From the NCBI GenBank assembly GCA_000403495.2, contig KE159818.1, forward strand, positions 124,001-188,000: 64,000 nt of DNA. Direction: 5' to 3'. Every line of letters begins with the position of its first letter. Within the stretch, counting starts at the first letter, position 1. Source of the stretch: Lachnospiraceae bacterium 10-1. GTDB taxonomy: Bacteria > Bacillota > Clostridia > Lachnospirales > Lachnospiraceae. The position numbers and the translations under genes were made by a program. Below are positions 1-9,417 of this stretch, piece after piece. A model generated the notes under the pieces. That model did no database searches. It saw nothing but the letters and a program-made list of their open reading frames with translations, and had not been told where the DNA came from.

Positions 1-152
1 TGATGCAGTTGATGCAGGCGCAAAAAGCTGCAGCCAATTATGGACAGCTTTATGCAGGACTGGTAATTGTAATGCTTCCTACTCTAATTTTATATATTAT
101 GGTTCAGAAAAAACTAACACAGGGCATGAGCCTTGGTGGATTAAAGGGTTAA
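1..152 (+). CDS. Carbohydrate ABC transporter permease, MalG type (3' end only)
   Basis: This is the last 49 codons of a gene that begins before the window. The frame runs from base 3 and ends at a TAA at 150-152. The peptide has one hydrophobic segment (LVIVMLPTLILYIMV) followed by a short basic, glycine-ending tail (LGGLKG), which is the usual C-terminus of MalG/LacG-type inner permeases of sugar importers. It lies 13 bp upstream of a small membrane-protein gene and in the same direction as the GH112 phosphorylase and NahK kinase, so it probably imports the disaccharide those enzymes use. No ATPase is visible; such importers often share a common MsmK-like ATPase. The substrate assignment is inference from context. 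Confidence 0.8.
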   Translation, partial: MQLMQAQKAAANYGQLYAGLVIVMLPTLILYIMVQKKLTQGMSLGGLKG

Positions 153-165
153 TAGGAGGACCGTT

Positions 166-330
166 ATGAAGTGGTTTATCAGATTTTTATATTTACTTAT
201 TTTTCTTATCAGTATGGTATTGATCACAACCGGCCAGCGCGACATAGGTCCTATCGGCCTGATCGTAATGTTAATTGGTCTTGCAGGAATTCTGCTTCTC
301 CTTTACTTATACAATAAGAAATATCAGTAA
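166..330 (+). CDS. Small membrane protein, DUF6903-like (54 aa)
   Basis: ATG at 166 is preceded by a strong AGGAGG. The 54-residue product has two hydrophobic helices: about residues 4-22 (a tract rich in I, L, F) and about 28-49, separated by a polar turn with GQRDIGP. It ends in LYLYNKKYQ. The pattern GQRxIGxxGLxxMLxGLAG followed by LLYLYNKKY matches, from memory, the small DUF6903 family found next to sugar ABC transporter genes in Lachnospiraceae. Function is unknown; position suggests an accessory of the importer or a small regulator of it. The gene sits between the permease end and the GH112 gene, all in one direction. Recognition of the family is moderate; reality of the gene is well supported by start site and context. 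Confidence 0.75.
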   Translation: MKWFIRFLYLLIFLISMVLITTGQRDIGPIGLIVMLIGLAGILLLLYLYNKKYQ

Positions 331-363
331 TAAGCAAATCAAAGGAAAGGTATTTAAAAAGAT

Positions 364-2535
364 ATGGATATAAAAAATACAGGCAGATTGACACTGCCAA
401 CAGACGTTGACATGGTGGAGGAAACAATCTACTTAAAAAACCTTCTTGGCGCAGATGCTTTAAGAGACTGCGACGGAACCACTATGCCAGAGGCTCTTTT
501 AAGCCAAAACGCCAAAATATATGCTACTTATTACACCACCAGAAAAGATAATGCATGGGCAGAAAAAAATCCCGAAGAAATACAACAGGAATATCTTATC
601 ACTGATTACATAACTGCCAAGGGAACCAGTTTAAGTATAGAACTAATGAAAGGCTTTCATACACAGCAGTTTAAAGTCAATACCATTGATTCACCCAAGC
701 GCTGGTGGGAAGTAATAGACCGAACCACCGGTGAGGTAGTTCCTGTTGATAAATGGGAATATCATGAAGCTTCCGACGAAGTTGTTATTGAGTCAATCCC
801 TTATCATCAGTACACTGTCAGCTTTTTGGTATTTTTAATCTGGGATCCGGTACATATGTACAATTATATTACAAATGACTGGAAGGATGCACCTCATCAG
901 TTAACTTATGATGTAAGACAGCCCAAAACACAAGTATATGTGAAGGAAAAACTTAAAAAATGGTGCGAGGAAAATCCTGATATAGATGTAGTTCGCTTTA
1001 CTACCTTTTTCCACCAGTTTACTCTCACCTTTGACAACCAGAAAAGGGAGAAATTTGTTGAATGGTTTGGCTACAGCGCCAGTGTCAGCCCCTATATTTT
1101 AGAGCAGTTTGAAAAGTGGGCAGGTTATAAATTCCGTCCGGAATTCATTGTAGATCAGGGCTATCATAATTCCACTTTCAGAGTGCCCTCTAAAGAATTT
1201 AAAGATTTTATAGAATTTCAGCAGATAGAAGTCAGCAAGCTGGCAAAAGAACTGGTTGACATTGTTCACAGTTACGGCAAAGAAGCCATGATGTTTCTTG
1301 GAGATCACTGGATTGGAACAGAGCCCTTTGGAAAATATTTTGATAGCATCGGCTTAGATGCCGTAGTGGGTTCCGTGGGAGATGGAGTTACTCTCCGCAT
1401 GATCTCAGACATAAAAGGGGTAAAATACACAGAAGGACGCCTGCTTCCTTATTTCTTCCCTGATGTATTTACTGAGGGAGGAGATCCCATTGGGGAAGCT
1501 CAGGACAACTGGATGAAGGCAAGAAGAGCTATTTTGCGTTCCCCTTTAGATCGAATTGGATATGGCGGTTATTTAAAGCTTGCCAATGAATGGCCAGGAT
1601 TTATTGACCAAATCAGCAAGGTAGTAAGTGAGTTCAGGCAGATACACGAACATATGCAGGGAACCAAGGCATATACTGCTCCTTTTAAAGTAGGTATTTT
1701 AAATTGTTGGGGAAATCTTAGAAGATGGATGTCCAATCAGGTACACCATGCACTTTGGTACCGGGAAATCTATTCTTACGTAGGCGTAATTGAATGCTTA
1801 AGCGGTATGCCGATAGATGTGGAATTTATCACTTTTGATCAGATAAAAGAAGGTATTGATCCTGAAATCAAAGTTATCATCAATGCAGGAGATGCATATA
1901 CTTCCTGGAGCGGGGCTGAAAACTGGAAAGACGAAAAAATCGTATGTTCTATCCGCAAATTTGTGGATGAAGGCGGCGGATTTATCGGAGTAGGCGAACC
2001 CAGTGCATGTCAATATCAGGGACACTACTTCCAGTTAAGCGATGTACTTGGTGTTGACAGAGAAGTTGGGTTTACCATGAGTACAGATAAATATAATGAG
2101 CTGGACAGCAGACATTTTATTTTAGAGGATATTGAGGGCGAAATAGATTTCGGTGAAGGAAAAAGCCGCATTTATGCTCATGGCGAAAACTATCAAATAT
2201 TAAATATGGATGGTAAATACAGTCGTCTGGTAGTAAATGAATATGGAAAAGGGCGGAGTGTTTACTTTACAGGACTTCCTTATTCTCCTCAAAACTGTCG
2301 TATTTTATTACGTGCAATATATTATGCAGCACATCAGGAAACGGAAATGATGAAGTTCTATGTTACAAATGTGGACACTGAGCTTGCTGTTTTTGAGAAA
2401 ACCGGAAAAATTGTTGTTATAAATAACTCTAAAGAGCCTAAAGAAACAGATCTATACGTGCAGGGCACCTTAATGCAGCATCTTAATATGGCACCTATGG
2501 AAATGAAGTGGGTTGATTATAAGGAGAATGTATGA
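364..2535 (+). CDS. 1,3-beta-galactosyl-N-acetylhexosamine phosphorylase (GH112)
   Basis: A 723-residue cytoplasmic enzyme of family GH112, full family length. It would phosphorolyse a beta-galactoside, typically galacto-N-biose or lacto-N-biose I, to galactose-1-phosphate and N-acetylhexosamine. The N-terminal TIM-barrel region contains the GDHWIGTEPFG motif at residues 313-323; Asp314 corresponds to the catalytic acid of the family. A beta-alpha domain and a C-terminal beta domain follow. The gene overlaps the next one by 4 bp (ATGA), indicating translational coupling to a NahK-type kinase that would phosphorylate the released hexosamine. Some clostridial GH112 members act instead on galactosyl-beta-1,4-rhamnose; the NahK partner favours HexNAc substrates from mucin or milk oligosaccharides. 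The ribosome site (AAAGG about 13 nt upstream) is weak. Confidence 0.93.
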   Translation: MDIKNTGRLTLPTDVDMVEETIYLKNLLGADALRDCDGTTMPEALLSQNAKIYATYYTTRKDNAWAEKNPEEIQQEYLITDYITAKGTSLSIELMKGFHTQQFKVNTIDSPKRWWEVIDRTTGEVVPVDKWEYHEASDEVVIESIPYHQYTVSFLVFLIWDPVHMYNYITNDWKDAPHQLTYDVRQPKTQVYVKEKLKKWCEENPDIDVVRFTTFFHQFTLTFDNQKREKFVEWFGYSASVSPYILEQFEKWAGYKFRPEFIVDQGYHNSTFRVPSKEFKDFIEFQQIEVSKLAKELVDIVHSYGKEAMMFLGDHWIGTEPFGKYFDSIGLDAVVGSVGDGVTLRMISDIKGVKYTEGRLLPYFFPDVFTEGGDPIGEAQDNWMKARRAILRSPLDRIGYGGYLKLANEWPGFIDQISKVVSEFRQIHEHMQGTKAYTAPFKVGILNCWGNLRRWMSNQVHHALWYREIYSYVGVIECLSGMPIDVEFITFDQIKEGIDPEIKVIINAGDAYTSWSGAENWKDEKIVCSIRKFVDEGGGFIGVGEPSACQYQGHYFQLSDVLGVDREVGFTMSTDKYNELDSRHFILEDIEGEIDFGEGKSRIYAHGENYQILNMDGKYSRLVVNEYGKGRSVYFTGLPYSPQNCRILLRAIYYAAHQETEMMKFYVTNVDTELAVFEKTGKIVVINNSKEPKETDLYVQGTLMQHLNMAPMEMKWVDYKENV

Positions 2536-3650
2536 ACACAGAAAATCAGGCCTATGCCAAAATTGATGAAGTAGCAGCACAATTTGCTATAGAAGGTAGA
2601 TTAAAAGAAAAAAGCCCCTATGGAAACGGTCATATAAATGATACTTTTCTGCTTATTTTTGAATTATCCGATTGCAGCCAAAAGCGGTATATCCTACAGA
2701 GAATGAATCATTCTATCTTCAAAAATCCACAACAGCTTATGGAAAATGTGGTAAATGTAACGGAATATCTGCGAAAGATCATTTCATCACAGGGCGGTGA
2801 TCCTGAAAGGGAAACTTTAAATGTAGTAAAAACCCGCAAAGGAGACAATTATTATGTAGATGATACCCAAAATTACTGGAGGGTATTCCTCTTCATAGAG
2901 AACACCATATGTATGGAACAAGTGGAAAGTTCAAAGGATTTTTATGACAGTGCCGTTGCTTTTGGACATTTTCAAAAAATGCTTGCTGAGTATCCTGCTG
3001 AAAAGCTTTATGAAACTATTCCTAATTTTCATAATACCCCTTCCCGTTTTCAGCATTTTCAAAAGACTGTCCAGGAAGACAAATTAGGAAGAGCAGCTTC
3101 TGCAAAAGAAGAGATAGAATTCGCTCTCGCAAGGGAACAAGATACTTCTGTTCTGACGGATTTACTGCAGGAAGGCAAACTGCCTCTTCGGGTAACTCAT
3201 AATGATACCAAGCTCAATAACATTTTGTTCGATGCAGATACTAAAAAGGCTTTATGCATCATAGATTTGGATACTGTAATGCCTGGGCTTTCCCATTATG
3301 ACTTTGGTGATTCCATCCGGTTTGGAGCAAGTACCGGAGCTGAAGATGAAACAGATTTAAGTAAAATAGAATTGGACTTAACTTTATTTGAAGCATTCGT
3401 AAAAGGATACCTTGAAGGATGTGACGGAAGCCTTACGTCACTTGAAATAGAAACCCTTCCTATGGGTGCCAAATTAATGACCTATGAATGCGGCATCCGA
3501 TTCCTTGCAGATTATTTAGAAGGCGATATCTATTTTAAGATTCATAGGGACGGGCACAATCTTGACCGTGCAAGAACACAGTTTAAGCTTGTGGCAGATA
3601 TGGAAAAGAAATGGGATGAAATGGCTTCCATTATTAACAAATACAAATAA
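2532..3650 (+). CDS. nahK: N-acetylhexosamine 1-kinase (NahK-like)
   Basis: A 372-residue kinase of the aminoglycoside-phosphotransferase fold. It would phosphorylate GlcNAc or GalNAc at C1 using ATP. The catalytic loop THNDTKLNNILFD (residues 222-234) gives the Asp base and Asn metal ligand, and CIIDLDTVMPG (242-252) gives the Mg-binding Asp. Its length is close to the 359 residues of the bifidobacterial enzyme. The start codon overlaps the stop of the GH112 gene (ATGA), so the two proteins should be made together and form the phosphorylase and kinase steps of the galacto-N-biose/lacto-N-biose route. The UDP-sugar recycling enzymes of that route are not in the window. A strong bidirectional terminator follows. 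Confidence 0.88.
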   Translation: MNTENQAYAKIDEVAAQFAIEGRLKEKSPYGNGHINDTFLLIFELSDCSQKRYILQRMNHSIFKNPQQLMENVVNVTEYLRKIISSQGGDPERETLNVVKTRKGDNYYVDDTQNYWRVFLFIENTICMEQVESSKDFYDSAVAFGHFQKMLAEYPAEKLYETIPNFHNTPSRFQHFQKTVQEDKLGRAASAKEEIEFALAREQDTSVLTDLLQEGKLPLRVTHNDTKLNNILFDADTKKALCIIDLDTVMPGLSHYDFGDSIRFGASTGAEDETDLSKIELDLTLFEAFVKGYLEGCDGSLTSLEIETLPMGAKLMTYECGIRFLADYLEGDIYFKIHRDGHNLDRARTQFKLVADMEKKWDEMASIINKYK

Positions 3651-3687
3651 ATAGCGGACAGTACCCTATGGGCTGTCCATATGTTGA

Positions 3688-3739
3688 AAAATTGCCCCAC
3701 AGTTCTCCTCCTTTAAACCAACTTCTGTGGGGCAATTTT
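3688..3739. terminator. Bidirectional rho-independent terminator
   Basis: Perfect 15-bp inverted repeat: AAAATTGCCCCACAG at 3688-3702 and its complement at 3725-3739, with a 22-nt loop. T-rich tracts flank it in both directions. It lies between the convergent nahK (+) and mfd (-) genes and would serve both. Confidence 0.9.
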
Positions 3740-3770
3740 AATGTATGATAGATAATTGCTGTTCGAATTA

Positions 3771-6700
3771 CTATTCTGTCAGCTCTTTCTGCATAGAAGA
3801 AAGCAGCTCTTCCGTAAAGTCCAGCAGCATCTGTGCATCTTTTTCCACCATACCGCATTTCTTATACTTAAACAGGAAAAAAGGCGTTCCCTTATGATTA
3901 AAAGATAATTTTTCATATTTCTTTAATAATGCAGGAATTTTCTCCGGCAGAATCTGCGCATCCGGTTTTAAAGAAAATTTTATTTCGCCATTTCTTCCTT
4001 TTATTTCTGTCATATATAGTTTATGTGCATGAACACGTATCATGGAAATACGAAGCAGATTTTCCACCGCTGTGGGAATTTCTCCAAACCGGTCCAACAA
4101 TTCTTCTTTCATATCATCACACTCACTTTGATTTTCCGTGCCTGCAATCCGTTTATAAATATCCAGCTTTTGGACCTCATTCATAATATAGGATGGCGGA
4201 ATAAACGCATCTACGTCAAGATCCACTGAGGTGTTAAACTCTTCTGTCGTACTAATGCCCTTTAGATTTTTCACGGCTTCATTCAACATTTTGCAATACA
4301 AATCATATCCCACCGCCTGCATATGCCCATGCTGCTTTGCTCCAAGCAAATTACCTGCCCCCCGAATCTCCAGATCGCGCATTGCAATTTTAAAGCCGCT
4401 GCCTAAATCTGTAAACTCTTTAATTGCCATAAGTCTCTTTTCTGCAACTTCTTTCAGCATTTTATCGCGCTTATACATGAGGAAAGCATATGCCACACGA
4501 TTACTTCGTCCTACACGTCCCCTCAGCTGATAAAGCTGGGAAAGCCCCATGTTGTCGGAATCATGAATAATCATGGTGTTGACGTTAGAAATATCAAGCC
4601 CTGTCTCAATAATTGTTGTAGACACCAGTACGTCAATTTCCCCATTAATAAAATCATACATTATGCGTTCCAATTCCCTCTCCTGCATCTGCCCATGTGC
4701 AAAAGCCACTATTGCCTCAGGCACCAGATTTTGTATGACTGCTGTTATATCCGCAATATTATTTACCTTGTTGTAAACGTAATAGACCTGGCCGCCTCTG
4801 GAAAGTTCCCGCACAATTGCTTCTCTGACCATCTCTTCGTTATACTCAAGCACATAGGTTTGAATCGGCATTCTGTCGTTTGGCGCCTCCTCAAGAACAC
4901 TCATGTCACGAATCCCGATAAGGCTCATATGGAGAGTCCTTGGTATAGGTGTTGCAGTCAAAGTAAGAACGTCTACATTTTCCTTCATCTTCTTGATCTT
5001 TTCTTTATGAACAACACCAAAGCGCTGTTCCTCATCAATAATCAAAAGTCCAAGATCCTTATACGCAACATCTGCAGAAAGAACCCTGTGTGTGCCAATC
5101 ACAATATCCACCAGCCCTTTTTTTAAATCCGCTACCGTCTTTTTCTGCTCACTGCTGGTTCTAAATCTGGAGAGTAAATCAACTCTGACAGGAAAGTCCT
5201 TCATCCGTTGGACAAACGTATTGTAATGCTGCTGGGCAAGTATTGTAGTAGGTACCAGATAAACCACCTGTTTTCCCTCCTGTACTGCCTTAAAAGCCGC
5301 ACGTATGGCAATTTCCGTCTTTCCGTATCCCACATCCCCGCAGACCAGACGGTCCATGATCTTACTGCTTTCCATATCCTTCTTGGTGTCCGCTATTGCT
5401 GCAATCTGATCCTCTGTTTCTTCAAACGGAAACATCTCTTCAAATTCCTTTTGCCAAACCGTATCCTTACCATACTGAAAGCCATTTTTCTGTTGGCGGA
5501 GGGCATAAAGTTCCACCAAATCCTTTGCCACTTCTCCGGTGGCTTCTTTTACCTTGCTTTTTGTACGGTTCCATTCCTGAGAACCCAGCTTATTAAGCTT
5601 AGGTCTTCTGGCATCGGCAGAAGCATATTTTTGAATCACATCCAGTCCGGTTGCCAATACATATAAATTTCCGCCATTTTGGTATTCAATTTTTATATAA
5701 TCTTTTACAACCTTTTCAATCTCTACCTTCTCAATCCCGCGGTAAATTCCCAGACCATGATTTTCATGAACTACATAATCTCCTATGCTTAATTCATTGA
5801 AATCATTGATTTTACGACCTTCATAGGTTTTCTTTTTCTTCTTTTTCTTTTTATCAGAGCCAAAAATATCACTTTCGGATATAACAGCAAATTTAAGCAT
5901 GGGATATTCAAATCCTTTTAACGCCCTGCCATAAAAAGTCATTATTTCGCCGCCCAAAAGCTCTCTGTCCGGATCTTCCCCATAAAAAGCAGAAAGTCCT
6001 TCATCCTGCAAATCCCTGGCAAGCCTTGAAGCTCTTGTTCTGGAGCCAGACAAAAGCAATACCCTGTATCCATTTTTCTTATAACGCCTTAAATCCTGCA
6101 TCAATGCTTCAAAGCTGTTATTATAGGAAGAGATTCCTTTTACAGGGATATCTGCCTTTCTATCCGGCTTAAACAGCACATTTTTTGTATCAAGGGCCGC
6201 CAGGGTAATTACTCTCCCCTGCAGAATTTTTGCCGCCGCCTCATCAGCCCTGTATAAAAGGTTCATTTGCCCCGGCAGCAGATAACCTTTCTCCACGCGG
6301 TGCATCATGCTTTCACGAAATTCTGTTTCAACTGCACCTGCATGTTCCGTAACCCTTGCAGGTTCATCCACAAAGACGCAGGTTCCGTCCTTATCAAACA
6401 ACTCTAAGAAAGAAACCGTATCCTCATAAAAATAATGTACATAGGAATCCAAATTCACCAAATTCTTAAATTCATATACCTGCTCCTTTAATTCTCTTAT
6501 CTGGCTCTCAATTCGATTTGCTTCCTCTGTTCGAAATTCTTTTCTCAAATTATCTGAAAACTTTTTTTCTTCTTTTTCTATTTTTTCCATACCAGCTTTT
6601 AGCTGCTGGTCAGATAAAAGCATTTCACCTGCGGGATAAATAGTAATTCCTGACAACTTCTCAATAGAACGCTGACTCAAAACATCAAAGCTCCGAATGG

Positions 6701-7298
6701 AATCCACTTCATCTCCCCACAGCTCAATACGATAAGGATTTTCTTCCGTAAGATCAAAAATATCTATAATACCGCCCCGAATGCTAAACTGCCCCGGCGC
6801 ATCAACCTGATAATTTTTTTCATACCCCATTTCTACAAGGCTTCTGGCCAGCTCTCTTTCATTCAGGCGGCTCTTCCCATTGATTGTAAGTAAATGTTTC
6901 TTCCATATGGAAAGTGGAATATGAGGCGTCATAAAGCTGGAAAACGTAGTAACCACAGTAACCGGCTTCCCTTCCAAAATGCGTCTTAAGCATTTGATTC
7001 TCTCAGTTACCAGCTGATTCCCATGAATATCGGCCTGATAGAAAATTAAATCTTTTGCCGGATAGGCCACCACATTCCTGTCATAAAAACGGTAATCTTC
7101 TAAAATCTCCTTCACCCGAAGATCGCTAAAGGTAACTATAAGCTTATTTTTAAATCCCTCACTAAGGCCGTACGCCATATGCAGTTTTTGGGATTCCACA
7201 CACCCGGTAAATGCTGCGCAAAAATGCTTTTCCTTAAGTTTCTTTTTTATTTCCTCAAATTCTCCCAACTCATTTAAGGGTGCTGTCAACGCTCTCAT
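3771..7298 (-). CDS. mfd: Transcription-repair coupling factor Mfd
   Basis: A 1175-residue DNA translocase that removes stalled RNA polymerase and recruits UvrA, full family length. The UvrB-like N-terminal domains are followed by the RNA-polymerase-interacting domain (around SIGDYVVHENHGLGIYRGIE). The RecG-like motor shows Walker A in GDVGYGKTEIA, the DEEQRFGV box and TATPIPRTLHMSLIG. The TRCF domain forms the C-terminus. A run of eight lysines precedes the polymerase-interacting domain; a basic linker is normal there. The start codon lies 29 bp inside the 3' end of pth, so the genes are translationally linked. Pairing with pth and spoVG is the origin-proximal gene order also seen in Bacillus. 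Long antisense frames inside the gene are not credible genes. Confidence 0.97.
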   Translation of the reverse strand: MRALTAPLNELGEFEEIKKKLKEKHFCAAFTGCVESQKLHMAYGLSEGFKNKLIVTFSDLRVKEILEDYRFYDRNVVAYPAKDLIFYQADIHGNQLVTERIKCLRRILEGKPVTVVTTFSSFMTPHIPLSIWKKHLLTINGKSRLNERELARSLVEMGYEKNYQVDAPGQFSIRGGIIDIFDLTEENPYRIELWGDEVDSIRSFDVLSQRSIEKLSGITIYPAGEMLLSDQQLKAGMEKIEKEEKKFSDNLRKEFRTEEANRIESQIRELKEQVYEFKNLVNLDSYVHYFYEDTVSFLELFDKDGTCVFVDEPARVTEHAGAVETEFRESMMHRVEKGYLLPGQMNLLYRADEAAAKILQGRVITLAALDTKNVLFKPDRKADIPVKGISSYNNSFEALMQDLRRYKKNGYRVLLLSGSRTRASRLARDLQDEGLSAFYGEDPDRELLGGEIMTFYGRALKGFEYPMLKFAVISESDIFGSDKKKKKKKKTYEGRKINDFNELSIGDYVVHENHGLGIYRGIEKVEIEKVVKDYIKIEYQNGGNLYVLATGLDVIQKYASADARRPKLNKLGSQEWNRTKSKVKEATGEVAKDLVELYALRQQKNGFQYGKDTVWQKEFEEMFPFEETEDQIAAIADTKKDMESSKIMDRLVCGDVGYGKTEIAIRAAFKAVQEGKQVVYLVPTTILAQQHYNTFVQRMKDFPVRVDLLSRFRTSSEQKKTVADLKKGLVDIVIGTHRVLSADVAYKDLGLLIIDEEQRFGVVHKEKIKKMKENVDVLTLTATPIPRTLHMSLIGIRDMSVLEEAPNDRMPIQTYVLEYNEEMVREAIVRELSRGGQVYYVYNKVNNIADITAVIQNLVPEAIVAFAHGQMQERELERIMYDFINGEIDVLVSTTIIETGLDISNVNTMIIHDSDNMGLSQLYQLRGRVGRSNRVAYAFLMYKRDKMLKEVAEKRLMAIKEFTDLGSGFKIAMRDLEIRGAGNLLGAKQHGHMQAVGYDLYCKMLNEAVKNLKGISTTEEFNTSVDLDVDAFIPPSYIMNEVQKLDIYKRIAGTENQSECDDMKEELLDRFGEIPTAVENLLRISMIRVHAHKLYMTEIKGRNGEIKFSLKPDAQILPEKIPALLKKYEKLSFNHKGTPFFLFKYKKCGMVEKDAQMLLDFTEELLSSMQKELTE

Positions 7299-7875
7299 TC
7301 AAACTATTTCCTTTTCGATTAAATTCATTCATTGCCTGATCTGTATTTCCTGCCAGCATCAACTCTACACTGGAAACTGCTTTTTTTATCCCCTCATCAA
7401 TAAAAGGTTTTTCTTCTTTGGAAAAATGCCCCAGCACATAGTCTGCCAGATCATATCCCTTAGGCTTTTCACCCACACCAATTCTGATTCTTTGAAATCC
7501 TTCTCCGCCAAGATGCCTGATAATGTCTTTCAGTCCGTTATGCCCTCCGGCACTTCCTTTTTTTCTAATCCTGATTTGCCCAGGTGCCAGACTGATATCG
7601 TCCGAAATTATAATCAGCTCTGTTTCTATATCAATTTTATAATAATCAACAAGTGAGTAAATGCTCTCACCGCTTAAATTCATAAAGGTAAGCGGTTTTG
7701 CCAAAATAACTTTTTGTCCATTTATAATACCTTTTCCGGTTAACGCTTTATTTTTAACATTCAGCACAGAAATATTATATTTATCCGCCAGTGCATCTAT
7801 CATTGCAAATCCAATATTATGTCTGGTATTATCATATTCTTTTTTGGGGTTTCCAAGTCCTGCTATTATAAACAT
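7270..7875 (-). CDS. pth: Peptidyl-tRNA hydrolase
   Basis: Cleaves peptidyl-tRNAs released from ribosomes. MFIIAGLGNP at the N-terminus is the family signature, followed by NTRHNIGF with the catalytic His, KPLTFMNLSG, and ISDDISLAPGQIRIRKKGSAGGHNGL. I start the gene at the ATG at 7875, which has AGAGGA five bases upstream. An in-frame TTG at 7890 would add five residues that are not conserved. The product is 201 residues, slightly longer than the usual 185-195; the C-terminal tail overlaps the mfd start by 29 bp. It is separated from spoVG by a terminator, so pth-mfd is probably its own transcription unit. Confidence 0.96.
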   Translation of the reverse strand: MFIIAGLGNPKKEYDNTRHNIGFAMIDALADKYNISVLNVKNKALTGKGIINGQKVILAKPLTFMNLSGESIYSLVDYYKIDIETELIIISDDISLAPGQIRIRKKGSAGGHNGLKDIIRHLGGEGFQRIRIGVGEKPKGYDLADYVLGHFSKEEKPFIDEGIKKAVSSVELMLAGNTDQAMNEFNRKGNSLNESVDSTLK

Positions 7876-7957
7876 ATTTCCTCTTTTCAAATTTTACTTT
7901 TCTTTATTTGGTGTTACTTAGCCATCATAGCATATTTTGCATTTGCAGGGCAATATG

Positions 7958-7985
7958 AAAGAGGCCATCTTTCGATGACCTCTTT
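7958..7985 (-). terminator. Terminator after spoVG
   Basis: On the minus strand a 12-bp stem (AAAGAGGTCATC with GATGGCCTCTTT, one G-T pair) closes a GAAA tetraloop just past the spoVG stop codon and ends in a short T-rich stretch. It separates the glgC-glgD-spoVG unit from pth-mfd. Confidence 0.8.
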
Positions 7986-7996
7986 TAAAACTTTCT

Positions 7997-8272
7997 TTAT
8001 TCTTCTACATCTGTTTCCAGCAGCGCTTTTTGATAAGCTTCCAGAATAATCGTCTGGATTTTTTCTCTGGTAGATGAATTAATCGGATGGGCAATGTCTC
8101 TATATTCACCATCTGTTGCTTTCTTGCTGGGCATTGCAATGAATAACCCTTTGTCTCCTTCAATTACCTTAATATCATGGATTACAAACTCTTCGTCAAT
8201 CGTAATTGATACAATAGCACGCATCTTGCCTTCTTTGGTGATCTTTCTTACCCGTACATCTGTAATTTGCAT
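7997..8272 (-). CDS. spoVG: Septation / sporulation regulator SpoVG
   Basis: A small nucleic-acid-binding regulator affecting septation, capsule and sporulation in Firmicutes. The sequence beginning [11 protein letters not shown] and continuing through [24 protein letters not shown] and FIAMPSKK is a near-canonical SpoVG. I use the ATG at 8272, preceded by AGGGGG; an upstream in-frame codon at 8302 would add ten non-conserved residues. The product is 91 aa, within the family range. The [12 protein letters not shown] segment is the conserved C-terminal half. The gene is 26 bp downstream of glgD and is followed by a terminator, so it is probably co-transcribed with glgC and glgD. Confidence 0.96.
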   Translation of the reverse strand: MQITDVRVRKITKEGKMRAIVSITIDEEFVIHDIKVIEGDKGLFIAMPSKKATDGEYRDIAHPINSSTREKIQTIILEAYQKALLETDVEE

Positions 8273-8298
8273 ACTTTGTCCCCCTAAGTTCGTTTGTC

Positions 8299-9417
8299 TC
8301 AAATGACATATCTGTCGCTTCTTTCAATTACCACCTTAATTCCATCAGTGCCTACATAATAAGAATTGGCTCTAATTGTACCGCGGCTTTCCACTATGCA
8401 ATTTTCAATATGAGTATTATCTCCAATATATACATCATTTAAAATAATTGAATTTTTAATGTAACAGTTATTTCCTATATATGTCTTTTTAAATATTACG
8501 GAATCTTCAACAGCACCATTTACAATACATCCGCTGGATATAAGACTGTTTTTAATCCTTGCACCCACATTATATTTCGCTGGCGGCAGATCGTCCACCT
8601 TCGAATAAATATCAGGATACTGTTTAAAGAAATAATCCCTTGTTCCTGCCTTAAGGAAGTCCATGTTTGTGTTAAAGTAATCCTCAACAGTAGCTATATT
8701 TTTCCAATAGTCCTGAATCTTGTATCCATAGATTCTTTTCATATTTTTATAACGGATCAATATATCCTTGACAAAGTCATATCTGTCTTCTTCCGCACAT
8801 TTCTCGATCATTTCAATAAGCTGACGCCTTCTTACCACATAGATACCGCAGGAAATTGTATTGGATTTAGCCACAATAGGCTTTTCTTCAAATTCTTCGA
8901 TCCGGCTTTCTTCGTTCATTTTGAGAATTCCGAAACGCTCTACATCTCCGCCTGCCGGTATGTCCTTACATACTACTGTAATGTCAGCTTTTTTAGCAAT
9001 ATGATATTCCAGTACTTTATTATAGTCCATCTTATATACACAGTCACCGGAAGCGATCACTACATATGGCTCATGACTGCTTTTCAGGAAAGAAAGATTC
9101 TGCGCAATTGCATCCGCAGTTCCCCTGTACCAAAAACTTCCTTCTGCCGTAACTGCCGGCGTAAACACATACAGTCCGCCCTGCTTACGTCCAAAATCCC
9201 ACCATTTGGAAGAACTTAAATGTTCATTCAGACTTCTTGCATTGTACTGGGTAAATACCGCAACCTTCTGAATATGTGAATTTGACATATTACTCAGCGC
9301 AAAATCTATGCTTCGGTAACTGCCTGCTATAGGCATTGCACATACGGCTCTCTTTTGTGAAAGCTCTTTCATTCTGTAACTATTTCCGCCTGCTAATACT
9401 ATACCAATTGCTCTCAC
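8299..9417 (-). CDS. glgD: Glucose-1-phosphate adenylyltransferase regulatory subunit GlgD
   Basis: A 372-residue partner of GlgC in Firmicute glycogen synthesis. It has the nucleotidyl-transferase fold ([12 protein letters not shown]) and a C-terminal left-handed beta-helix (hexapeptide-like [29 protein letters not shown]). The GGxGSRL...KPAVPFGG signature of catalytic GlgC is degraded here, consistent with the known non-catalytic, modulatory role of GlgD. It starts with GTG, which overlaps the TAG stop of glgC by one base and has AGGTGA upstream. Expression should be coupled to glgC. The glgP fragment at the right end of the window belongs to the same glycogen metabolism. Confidence 0.93.
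   Translation of the reverse strand: MRAIGIVLAGGNSYRMKELSQKRAVCAMPIAGSYRSIDFALSNMSNSHIQKVAVFTQYNARSLNEHLSSSKWWDFGRKQGGLYVFTPAVTAEGSFWYRGTADAIAQNLSFLKSSHEPYVVIASGDCVYKMDYNKVLEYHIAKKADITVVCKDIPAGGDVERFGILKMNEESRIEEFEEKPIVAKSNTISCGIYVVRRRQLIEMIEKCAEEDRYDFVKDILIRYKNMKRIYGYKIQDYWKNIATVEDYFNTNMDFLKAGTRDYFFKQYPDIYSKVDDLPPAKYNVGARIKNSLISSGCIVNGAVEDSVIFKKTYIGNNCYIKNSIILNDVYIGDNTHIENCIVESRGTIRANSYYVGTDGIKVVIERSDRYVI

Noticed and set aside
4231-5666. Several open frames of 99-187 codons on the plus strand inside mfd
   Set aside because: They are antisense to strongly conserved mfd sequence, lack ribosome sites, and their translations are rich in H, C, and F as expected for shadow frames.
5820-5870. Run of eight lysines in Mfd as an abnormal insertion
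   Set aside because: A basic linker in front of the RNA-polymerase-interacting domain is usual in Firmicute Mfd.
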